Origin: Bifidobacterium adolescentis ATCC 15703
GTDB taxonomy: Bacteria > Actinomycetota > Actinomycetes > Actinomycetales > Bifidobacteriaceae
DNA length: 64,000 bases
Direction: 5' to 3'
Assembly: GCF_000010425.1 (NCBI RefSeq)
Contig: NC_008618.1
Span: 675,946-739,945, forward strand
In this document: positions 56,528-64,000 of the stretch, piece after piece
Numbering within the stretch: the stretch's first letter is position 1
Layout: each line of letters opens with the position of its first letter
Notes under the pieces: model-generated
Told to the model about the DNA's origin: nothing
Database searches by the model: none
What the model saw: only the letters and a program-made list of their open reading frames with translations
Position numbers and translations under genes: made by a program

Positions 56528-57928
56528 ATGACTGACGATTTGTTTGCCGCGATGGACGCGCCGGATGATGTGACGCGCCCGCTTGCCGTACGCATGCGCC
56601 CAGCGAGCATCGACGATGTGGTGGGGCAATCACGGGTATTGGGGGAGGGGTCGCCATTGCGCAGACTCGCCAACCCCGCTTCGAAAGGCTCGCTCACCGC
56701 ACCGAGCTCCATCATCCTGTTCGGACCTCCCGGAGTCGGCAAAACCACCCTCGCCTATATCGTCGCCAAACAGTCCGGCCGTGTCTTCGAGGAACTGTCC
56801 GCGGTCACCTCCGGCGTCAAGGACGTGCGTGACGTGCTCAAACGCGCGCACGAACGTCTCGTCTCCGAAGGCAAGGAAACGGTGTTGTTCATCGACGAGG
56901 TGCACCGCTTCTCCAAATCGCAGCAGGATGCGTTGCTGCCCAGTGTGGAAAACCGCGACGTCACCTTCATCGCGGCCACCACGGAAAACCCAAGCTTCTC
57001 CGTCATCAAGCCGCTGCTCAGCCGATCCGTGGTCGTCAAACTCGAATCGCTGGAACCGGACGATCTGAAAACGCTGATCAATCGCGCCATCGCAAGCGAA
57101 CACGGCCTTGACAACGAAATCAGAATCACCGACGAGGCTGTGGATGAGATCATCCGCATGGCCGGCGGCGACGCACGTAAGACACTGACCATCCTCGAAG
57201 CCGCGGCCGGCGCGCTCACTGGTGACAAAGAGCGCAAAAAAGGCGCGAAACGGCCCATCATCACGCCTGATGTGGTGTCGAAGGTCATGGACGTGGCCAC
57301 CGTGCGTTACGACAAGGACGGAGACGACCACTACGACGTCATCTCGGCGTTCATCAAATCCATGCGAGGCTCCGATCCGGACGCCACCATGCATTATCTG
57401 GCCCGCATGCTGCGCGCGGGGGAAGACCCGCGCTTCATCGCACGACGCATCATGATCGCCGCATCCGAGGAAGTCGGCATGGCCGCCCCGCAGGTCCTGC
57501 AAGTCACCGTAGCCGCGGCGCAGGCAGTGGCCATGATCGGCATGCCCGAAGCGCGCATCATTCTTGCCGAAGCGGCGCTCGCCGTCGCCACCGCGCCCAA
57601 ATCCAACGCCAGCTACAACGCCATCAACGCGGCGCTCGCCGACGTGGACGCGGGGCTTATCGGCCAAGTGCCGCTGCATCTGCGCAATGCGCCGACCGCG
57701 CTGATGAAAAGCTGGGGCAACCACGAAGGCTACCGGTACGCGCACGATTGGCCGGGCGCGGTGGCGCCGCAGCAGTACATGCCTGACGAATTGCAGGGGC
57801 GCGAGTATTACCATCCGAACGACCGCGGTTACGAGCATGAGGTCAAGCCGAGATTGGAGCGGATTCGGAAGATTCTGCACGAAGAGGACGATAACGGTGA
57901 CGGCCGTTCCGGCCAGCGCAATGCCTGA
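56528..57928 (+). CDS. rarA: Replication-associated recombination ATPase RarA
   Basis: A 466-residue AAA+ ATPase of the clamp-loader-like RarA/MgsA/WRNIP1 group, acting at stalled forks. It shows RPLAVRMRPASIDDVVGQ, Walker A FGPPGVGKTTLAY (about 62-74), Walker B TVLFIDEVHRFSKSQQDALLP, sensor 1 IAATTENPSFSV and the C-terminal RarA tetramerisation region (PKSNASYNAINAALADV). Start MTDDLFAAMD is chosen by homology and by TACAGT 7 bases upstream. Confidence 0.95.
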   Translation: MTDDLFAAMDAPDDVTRPLAVRMRPASIDDVVGQSRVLGEGSPLRRLANPASKGSLTAPSSIILFGPPGVGKTTLAYIVAKQSGRVFEELSAVTSGVKDVRDVLKRAHERLVSEGKETVLFIDEVHRFSKSQQDALLPSVENRDVTFIAATTENPSFSVIKPLLSRSVVVKLESLEPDDLKTLINRAIASEHGLDNEIRITDEAVDEIIRMAGGDARKTLTILEAAAGALTGDKERKKGAKRPIITPDVVSKVMDVATVRYDKDGDDHYDVISAFIKSMRGSDPDATMHYLARMLRAGEDPRFIARRIMIAASEEVGMAAPQVLQVTVAAAQAVAMIGMPEARIILAEAALAVATAPKSNASYNAINAALADVDAGLIGQVPLHLRNAPTALMKSWGNHEGYRYAHDWPGAVAPQQYMPDELQGREYYHPNDRGYEHEVKPRLERIRKILHEEDDNGDGRSGQRNA

Positions 57929-57984
57929 TGTTCGTTTCCTGCAGGCATTGGGTCAGGGGTTCCGCTAAAATTCTTCGCTGGGGT

Positions 57985-58020
57985 TGACGCCTGCTTGCTT
58001 TGCAAGGCCCATGCGTCAAT
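57985..58020. promoter_or_regulatory. Nested inverted repeat before the MFS exporter
   Basis: TTGACGC (57985-57991) and GCGTCAA (58014-58020) flank a second repeat, CTTGC-TTT-GCAAG. The outer left arm includes a -35-like TTGACG. This is a typical place for a TetR- or MarR-type operator controlling a drug exporter, or an RNA hairpin. Confidence 0.45.
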
Positions 58021-58066
58021 CGCGGCGTCGCACATGGCCGCAGGAAAAAGTGCGCGGAAAGTGATT

Positions 58067-59578
58067 ATGAAAGAACGGAATACAACGCTCGAAACCACCG
58101 ACCATAACAATCGGAACAATAGCGAAAACATCAAGGAAACGCCGGACGAACGCATTCCCGGCAAACTCATCGGCGCCATCGTGGCGGTCGGCTCGCTCGC
58201 CTTCATCGGCATCCTCACCGAAACCGTGATGACGGTGCTGTTCCCACAGCTCATGCGGGAATTCAACGTGAACACTGCTACTGTGCAGTGGATCACCACC
58301 ATCTACCTGCTGACGGTCGCAGCCACCATGCCGCTGTCGTCGTATCTTAACCGCAAATTCAAGCATCGCGTCCTGTTCCTCGCCGCGGTGGCGCTTGCGA
58401 TGCTTGGCTCGCTGACCATGATCTTCGGCCATGCGTTCCCGGTGATTCTAGTAGCCCGCATCATCCAGGGCATCGGCTCCGGCGTGGCCACACCGCTGAT
58501 GATGAACATCATTCTCGAACAGTCCCCACGCAGCAAGGTCGGACGACTGATGGGCGTCGGTTCGCTCGTCATCACCGTGGCGCCCGCCATCGGCCCGACC
58601 GTGGGTGGCGCGGTGTCGAGCATTCTGCCATGGCGTGCGATTTTCGTCATCGTCATTCCCGTGATTCTGCTGATTTCGCTGCCTGTCGGCCTCAAATGCA
58701 TCGAACAGCACCGTCCGACGGAAGAGGCGCATCTGAATCCGCTGCAGTTCGCGGCGATTGTGCTGGCGTTGTGCGGTCTAGTGATGTTCCTGAACCAGGC
58801 GGGCGTGGCTGTTGCCGCCGCCGTTTCGGGTGGTGTGGCTACAGCGCCGGCGATTTTCGCAGTGATCAGCCTGATCGTCGGCTTGGGATCGCTTTTCTTC
58901 TTCGGATGGTCGTCCCGTCGTTCCTTCTCGCCGCTGATTCGCTTGGGATGGCTGCGTGATCCGATGGTGCTGCTGCATCTGATCGCCTACATGCTGCTGC
59001 CAATCGTCGGCATCGGCTTCGGCTATGTGATCACCAATCTTGCCCAGCTTTCCCTGGGAACGAACGCGTTCCTGGCAGGCGCGCTGGTGCTGCCGGGCGC
59101 GTTGATCGGCGCTTTCTTCGCACCGATCGGCGGCACGCTGTACGACCGTTTCGGCCCTGTCCGCCCGATTCTGGGCGCGTTCTTCCTGGCGATCTGCGGC
59201 CCGATCCTGCTGCTGGTCTTCTCCATGCGGCTGACGCCGGCCACGCTTGCCGGTTTCTACTTCATCTTCGGACTTGGCTATGCGCTTGGCTTCTCCAACA
59301 TCATGACCAATGCGTTGCGCAGCATTGCGCCGCAATTCATGCCGGATGGCAACGCCGTGTTCAACACCTGCCTGCAGTTCGGTGGCGCAGCCGGAACCGC
59401 GCTGTTCTCCACGGTGCTGTCCGTGGCCCAGGCCGGCGCTGGCAAGGAAGGAACCGAGGCATTCAGCCATGCCACGGCGGTTGGCGGCAGTTGGACGTTC
59501 ACCGTCATGATCGTGATTGTCGCCGTTGCAATCTGCTGCCTGATTACCGCCTTCCGCATCGGCGCGAAACGCGAATAA
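58067..59578 (+). CDS. MFS exporter of the DHA2 (EmrB/QacA) type
   Basis: A 503-residue membrane transporter with a charged, Asn/Thr-rich N-terminus (1-38) and 12-14 helices. It shows motif A-like SSYLNRKFKHRVLFL, the drug-exporter motif C-like GVGSLVITVAPAIGPTVGGAVSS, and motif B RIIQGIGSGVATPLM. A proton-coupled multidrug efflux role is likely; the substrate is unknown. The chosen ATG has GGAAAG at 7 bases; an earlier in-frame ATG at 58034 is possible. A nested inverted repeat lies 50-80 bases upstream. Confidence 0.88.
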   Translation: MKERNTTLETTDHNNRNNSENIKETPDERIPGKLIGAIVAVGSLAFIGILTETVMTVLFPQLMREFNVNTATVQWITTIYLLTVAATMPLSSYLNRKFKHRVLFLAAVALAMLGSLTMIFGHAFPVILVARIIQGIGSGVATPLMMNIILEQSPRSKVGRLMGVGSLVITVAPAIGPTVGGAVSSILPWRAIFVIVIPVILLISLPVGLKCIEQHRPTEEAHLNPLQFAAIVLALCGLVMFLNQAGVAVAAAVSGGVATAPAIFAVISLIVGLGSLFFFGWSSRRSFSPLIRLGWLRDPMVLLHLIAYMLLPIVGIGFGYVITNLAQLSLGTNAFLAGALVLPGALIGAFFAPIGGTLYDRFGPVRPILGAFFLAICGPILLLVFSMRLTPATLAGFYFIFGLGYALGFSNIMTNALRSIAPQFMPDGNAVFNTCLQFGGAAGTALFSTVLSVAQAGAGKEGTEAFSHATAVGGSWTFTVMIVIVAVAICCLITAFRIGAKRE

Positions 59579-59629
59579 CCGTGTTTTCGCCGTCGACTTC
59601 TCCACTGTGGGCGCAATTTTGTTCCCCGT

Positions 59630-59648
59630 CGCTTCGAAGCGGTAGGCT
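59630..59648 (+). promoter_or_regulatory. Palindrome and -10 before clpP1, candidate ClgR site
   Basis: CGCTTCGAAGCG (59630-59641) is a perfect 12-base palindrome directly before TAGGCT (59643-59648), which could be a -10. ClgR activates clp genes in actinobacteria, including bifidobacterial clpP, and binds CGC-N6-GCG-like sites; this fits in outline. The assignment is inferred. Confidence 0.5.
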
Positions 59649-59683
59649 GTGAAACTATAGAGAACACTGGAAAAGGAGACAAG

Positions 59684-60304
59684 GTGAGCAACCTTAGTGC
59701 ACCCCTGCCCGTCATGGCTGGCGAAGACATGCCGGCAGGACCCACCGATCCGATTTTCAACCGCCTGCTCAAGGACCGCATCATCTGGATGGGTGAGGAA
59801 GTCAAGGACGAGATGGCCAACCGCATTTGCGCGCAGATGCTGATGCTGGCCGCCGAGGATCCGAAAAAGGATATCTGGCTGTACATCAATTCCCCGGGCG
59901 GCTCCATCACCGCGGGCATGGCCATTTACGATACCATGCAGCTCATCGAGCCGGACGTGGCCACCGTGGGCTTGGGCATGTGCGCATCCATGGGCCAGTT
60001 CCTGCTGAGCTCCGGTACCAAGGGCAAGCGCTTCCTGACCTCGCATGCGCGTGTGCTGATGCATCAGCCGTCCGGCGGCATCGGCGGCACCGCCACTGAC
60101 GTGCGCATCAACGCCGAGCTGATCATGGACATGAAAAAGACCATGAGCGAGTTGACCGCCGAGCAGACTGGGCACACCGTCGAGGAAATCTACCGCGACA
60201 ACGAGTACGACCACTGGTTCACCGCCCAAGAAGCGTTGGAGTACGGCTTTGTGGACAAGCTCGTTTCCACCCACGACACGATGAGCGCCACCAAGGGAGA
60301 GTGA
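59684..60304 (+). CDS. clpP1: ATP-dependent Clp protease proteolytic subunit ClpP1
   Basis: Serine peptidase subunit, 206 residues. Catalytic Ser in [11 protein letters not shown] (about 101), His in [12 protein letters not shown] (about 126) and Asp in the [11 protein letters not shown] region are present, as is the [14 protein letters not shown] loop. It starts at GTG with AAAAGGAG upstream. The stop is 2 bases before the clpP2 ATG, so the two subunits should be made together for a mixed tetradecamer. Confidence 0.96.
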   Translation: MSNLSAPLPVMAGEDMPAGPTDPIFNRLLKDRIIWMGEEVKDEMANRICAQMLMLAAEDPKKDIWLYINSPGGSITAGMAIYDTMQLIEPDVATVGLGMCASMGQFLLSSGTKGKRFLTSHARVLMHQPSGGIGGTATDVRINAELIMDMKKTMSELTAEQTGHTVEEIYRDNEYDHWFTAQEALEYGFVDKLVSTHDTMSATKGE

Positions 60305-60306
60305 CC

Positions 60307-61008
60307 ATGGCAAGCGAAGAAGCACAGTTTGTAGCCCGCGCCGAACGTCTGGCCGGACCGACCGGTGTGGTCGGCTTCCAGGGGGCTGCGGCGCGTGAGG
60401 CCGCGTTCGCACCGCAGAACCGTTACGTTCTGCCGCAGTTCGAGGAAAAGACCCCGTACGGATACAAGAGGCAGGATCCGTACACCCGCCTGTTCGAGGA
60501 TCGCATCATCTTCATGGGCGTGCAGGTGGACGACACCTCCGCCGATGACATCATGGCCCAGCTGCTGGTTTTGGAAAGTCAGGATCCGAACCGTGACGTG
60601 ATGATGTACATCAATTCGCCGGGCGGTTCCATGACGGCCATGACCGCCATCTACGACACCATGCAGTACATCAAGCCGGACGTGCAGACCGTATGCCTCG
60701 GCCAGGCCGCCTCGGCCGCGGCCATCCTGCTGGCCGCCGGCGCCAAAGGCAAACGTCTGATGCTGCCGAACGCCCGCGTGCTCATCCACCAGCCGGCCAT
60801 CGACCAGGGCTTCGGCAAGGCCACGGAGATTGAAATCCAGGCCAAGGAGATGCTGCGTATGCGTGAATGGCTGGAGAACACGCTGGCCAAGCATACCGGT
60901 CGTGACATCGAGAAGATCCGCAAGGACATCGAAGTGGACACGTTCCTGACGGCCCAGGAGGCCAAGGAATACGGCATCGTTGACGAGGTGCTGGAACATC
61001 GCAGCTGA
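60307..61008 (+). CDS. clpP2: ATP-dependent Clp protease proteolytic subunit ClpP2
   Basis: Second ClpP subunit, 233 residues. A longer N-terminus of about 50 residues precedes the core. Catalytic Ser is in [16 protein letters not shown], His in [13 protein letters not shown] and Asp in the following helix; [14 protein letters not shown] is conserved. GGGAGAG lies before ATG 60307; a GTG at 60301 is in frame. It ends at a strong hairpin that separates it from clpX. Confidence 0.96.
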   Translation: MASEEAQFVARAERLAGPTGVVGFQGAAAREAAFAPQNRYVLPQFEEKTPYGYKRQDPYTRLFEDRIIFMGVQVDDTSADDIMAQLLVLESQDPNRDVMMYINSPGGSMTAMTAIYDTMQYIKPDVQTVCLGQAASAAAILLAAGAKGKRLMLPNARVLIHQPAIDQGFGKATEIEIQAKEMLRMREWLENTLAKHTGRDIEKIRKDIEVDTFLTAQEAKEYGIVDEVLEHRS

Positions 61009-61038
61009 GCCTGCGGTGGAATGATATCTTCACAAATG

Positions 61039-61077
61039 CAATACCCCTGCCGGGTCGCGGCAGGGGTATTGTGTTTT
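61039..61077 (+). terminator. Terminator between clpP2 and clpX
   Basis: A perfect 14-base stem (CAATACCCCTGCCG at 61039-61052 with 61058-61071) and 5-base loop, followed by TGTTTTC. clpX must be read from leaky transcription or its own promoter. Confidence 0.9.
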
Positions 61078-61112
61078 CTAAACGGCAGATATGTGAAACG
61101 AAGAGGTTGCGA

Positions 61113-62426
<1,314 letters not shown>

Positions 62427-62455
62427 GGCCGAAAACTCCTGCGACACGCCGAGAT

Positions 62456-62484
62456 TTTGCCTGGAGTTCATTTGGGTGTATCTT
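62456..62484 (+). promoter_or_regulatory. Candidate promoter of the tRNA-Arg genes
   Basis: TTTGCC (62456-62461), a 17-base spacer and TATCTT (62479-62484) lie 30 bases before the first tRNA. The -35 is poor but the spacing is ideal. Confidence 0.45.
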
Positions 62485-62513
62485 ATTCGAGTTGCCGAAA
62501 ACAAGACAACGTT

Positions 62514-62590
62514 GCGCGAGTAGCCCAGCGGATTAGAGCAGCTGACTACGGATCAGCAGGTCGCAGGTTCGAATCCTGTCTCGCGCACCA
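62514..62590 (+). tRNA. tRNA-Arg(ACG), copy 1, with encoded CCA
   Basis: Complete cloverleaf: acceptor GCGCGAG/CTCGCGC, anticodon stem GCTGA/TCAGC around loop CTACGGA (anticodon ACG, expected to be edited to ICG to read CGU/CGC/CGA), and T-arm GCAGG-TTCGAAT-CCTGT. The 3' CCA is encoded. The D-stem has a C12-A23 mismatch (GCCC against GAGC). Confidence 0.97.
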
Positions 62591-62631
62591 GCCACCAGTC
62601 ATCAGGTGGCGCAAAGAAATAAGATGACGTT

Positions 62632-62705
62632 GCGCGAGTAGCCCAGCGGATTAGAGCAGCTGACTACGGATCAGCAGGTCGCAGGTTCGAATCCTGTCTC
62701 GCGCA
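62632..62705 (+). tRNA. tRNA-Arg(ACG), copy 2, without encoded CCA
   Basis: Identical to the first copy over all 74 bases, including the C12-A23 mismatch. The gene is followed by CATGA rather than CCA, so CCA must be added by the nucleotidyltransferase. It lies 41 bases after copy 1 and is probably cotranscribed with it. Confidence 0.96.
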
Positions 62706-62711
62706 CATGAA

Positions 62712-62748
62712 CCTCCTTCGCGAATGCGGAGGAGGCTTTCTTTATTTT
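62712..62748 (+). terminator. Terminator after the tRNA pair
   Basis: CCTCCTTCGC (62712-62721) pairs with GCGGAGGAGG (62726-62735) with one G-U, followed by CTTTCTTTATTTT. Confidence 0.92.
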
Positions 62749-62895
62749 CCATGGATTTTTGTGAAGCCTGCAATTGATTGCGCGCACAGCGGAGCGCAAT
62801 ATGCGGCATGGACGAACGCCAAGACCCTCCGATACACTTAATACTACGTTTTACGGATACTGCGGTCGAACGGGGACCGCAAGACAAGGAGCATG

Positions 62896-64000
62896 ATGGC
62901 CACATCGAAGAGGGGAACCTGGGCAACAATCCGACGCATAGCCGCGTCCGACCGCATATCCGGTCTGATTATGCTCGGTTTCGCTCTTGCCGGCCTATTG
63001 CTCGCCAATCTGCCGTTCACCGCGCATGCGTTCGAACAGCTTGAGAACTTCCATATAGCCATTCCACACACCAATATCGACATGGGATTGGGCCATTGGG
63101 TGCAGGATGGCCTGCTGACGGTGTTCTTCCTGACCGTAGGGCTGGAATTGAAGCAGGAACTCACCACGGGATCACTGTCCAATCCCAAAGCCGCGGCCGT
63201 GCCGATGCTGTGCGCGGTTGGCGGTATGCTTGCGCCGCCGGTACTGTTCATCGGCGTGATCTCATTGTTCGCGGCGGCAGGATCAGGGCAACTCGTCATC
63301 GCTTCAGGAACGTCGTTCTCCTTCGCACAGATGTCCAATGGCTGGGCGGTGCCCACAGCCACGGATATCGCGTTCTCATTGGCCGTATTGGCCCTGTTCG
63401 CCAAAGCGTTGCCGGGATCCATCCGCGCTTTTCTGATGACATTGGCCACAGTGGACGACCTGCTGGCCATCATCCTGATCGCGGTGTTCTTCTCATCGGT
63501 GAACGCATGGTACTGGTTCCTTGGCATAGCCGTATGCGCGGTCGTCTGGTACTTCCTTGTCCGCATGCGCAAGGTACCGTGGCTGGCCGTGGCCATCGTG
63601 GGCGTGCTGGCATGGGTCATGATGTTCGAAGCCGGCGTGCACCCCACTTTGGCCGGCGTGCTCGTGGGACTGCTCACGCCGGCGCATGAGCGTTTCGGTG
63701 AGAAGACGCCGCGTGCGGAACGTTACGCCGACAAGCTGCAGCCGTTCTCCGCACTGCTGGCGTTGCCGATCTTCGCACTGTTCGCCACTGGTGTGCACTT
63801 CGAGTCGTTGACCTTGGCGCTGTTCGTCTCGCCGGTGGTCGTTGCCGTGATGGTGGCGCTCGTGGTCGGCAAACCTCTGGGCATCATGACCACCGCATGG
63901 CTGTCCACGCACGTGGGCGGTCTGAAGATGGCCAAGGGACTGCGCGTGCGCGACATGTTCCCCGCTGCCTGCGCCTGCGGCATTGGTTTCACGGTGTCGT
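62896..64000 (+). CDS. nhaA: Na+/H+ antiporter NhaA (runs off the window)
   Basis: Exchanges sodium for protons across the membrane. At least 368 residues are visible and the frame stays open to the window edge. It shows GLLTVFFLTVGLELKQEL, WAVPTATDIAFSLAVLAL (the Asp133-equivalent), the critical Asp pair in LATVDDLLAIILIAVFF, and the Lys in VGKPLGIM. AAGGAG lies 4 bases before ATG 62896 and 1 base before ATG 62893, so 62896 is preferred. The missing end should hold the last helix or two and a tail. Confidence 0.95.
   Translation, partial: MATSKRGTWATIRRIAASDRISGLIMLGFALAGLLLANLPFTAHAFEQLENFHIAIPHTNIDMGLGHWVQDGLLTVFFLTVGLELKQELTTGSLSNPKAAAVPMLCAVGGMLAPPVLFIGVISLFAAAGSGQLVIASGTSFSFAQMSNGWAVPTATDIAFSLAVLALFAKALPGSIRAFLMTLATVDDLLAIILIAVFFSSVNAWYWFLGIAVCAVVWYFLVRMRKVPWLAVAIVGVLAWVMMFEAGVHPTLAGVLVGLLTPAHERFGEKTPRAERYADKLQPFSALLALPIFALFATGVHFESLTLALFVSPVVVAVMVALVVGKPLGIMTTAWLSTHVGGLKMAKGLRVRDMFPAACACGIGFTVS

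Noticed and set aside
62509..62706. The tRNA direct repeat as phage attachment sites
   Set aside because: Only 38 bases of unique sequence lie between the copies, with no integrase or island, so a simple tRNA duplication is the better reading.

Overview
The window is a contiguous piece of a high-GC Gram-positive chromosome and looks like Bifidobacterium. The evidence is a Pup-ligation locus (ARC ATPase, Dop, Pup, PafA) with no 20S proteasome genes beside it, a degenerate actinobacterial PriA, a DUF3027 protein, paired clpP1-clpP2 followed by clpX, a solo groEL behind two CIRCE operators, and gluABCD in the corynebacterial order. All proteins are of actinobacterial type. I see no rRNA, phage, insertion sequence, integrase or CRISPR array.

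Layout. 1-9.5 kb is housekeeping: gmk, ilvD (minus), rpoZ, metK with a structured leader, priA-like, a HAD phosphatase, fmt and serB (minus). 9.5-15.5 kb is the pupylation cluster: ARC, dop, a degenerate inositol-monophosphatase-like gene, pup and pafA. 15.5-21.3 kb is on the minus strand: an unknown two-gene operon, HU, a large flippase/LPG-synthase-like membrane protein and purB. 21.3-23.2 kb is a lower-GC-looking two-gene module encoding a small WXG-type protein and a lipase-like protein with a helical N-terminus; it resembles a type VII secretion substrate pair. 23.4-28.6 kb is a tightly overlapping MoxR / DUF58 / von Willebrand A operon on the minus strand. 28.6-34.1 kb holds ung, a LytR_C protein, groEL, a WXG100 protein, a TPM-like membrane protein and the response regulator of a two-component system. 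34.1-46.7 kb holds its kinase, a cold-shock protein, DUF3027, a universal stress protein, clpC, DUF349, hisS and aspS. 46.8-52.8 kb holds two polar amino-acid ABC systems: a fused binding-protein/permease with its ATPase, then gluABCD. 52.9-64 kb holds PPK2, a DUF3516-type helicase, rarA, an MFS exporter, clpP1P2, clpX, two identical tRNA-Arg(ACG) genes and the 5' part of nhaA, which runs off the window.

Themes. Protein quality control is heavily represented (GroEL, ClpC, ClpP1P2, ClpX, pupylation). The Pup system has two visible peculiarities: Pup already ends in Glu, so Dop need not deamidate it, and ARC lacks the C-terminal tail used to dock on a proteasome. Many genes lie in overlapping ATGA/TGATG operons. 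Several others appear leaderless, with a -10-like hexamer ending 6-8 bases before the start codon and no Shine-Dalgarno. Most gene ends carry unusually long perfect hairpins.

The most interesting candidates for new biology are the WXG/lipase module at 21.3-23.3 kb, the metK leader (SAM-VI riboswitches are known before bifidobacterial metK), the degenerate IMPase inside the pupylation cluster, and a 15-base near-perfect inverted repeat around the gluA promoter. Start codons were often moved downstream of the longest reading frame on Shine-Dalgarno or family grounds, as stated in each entry.
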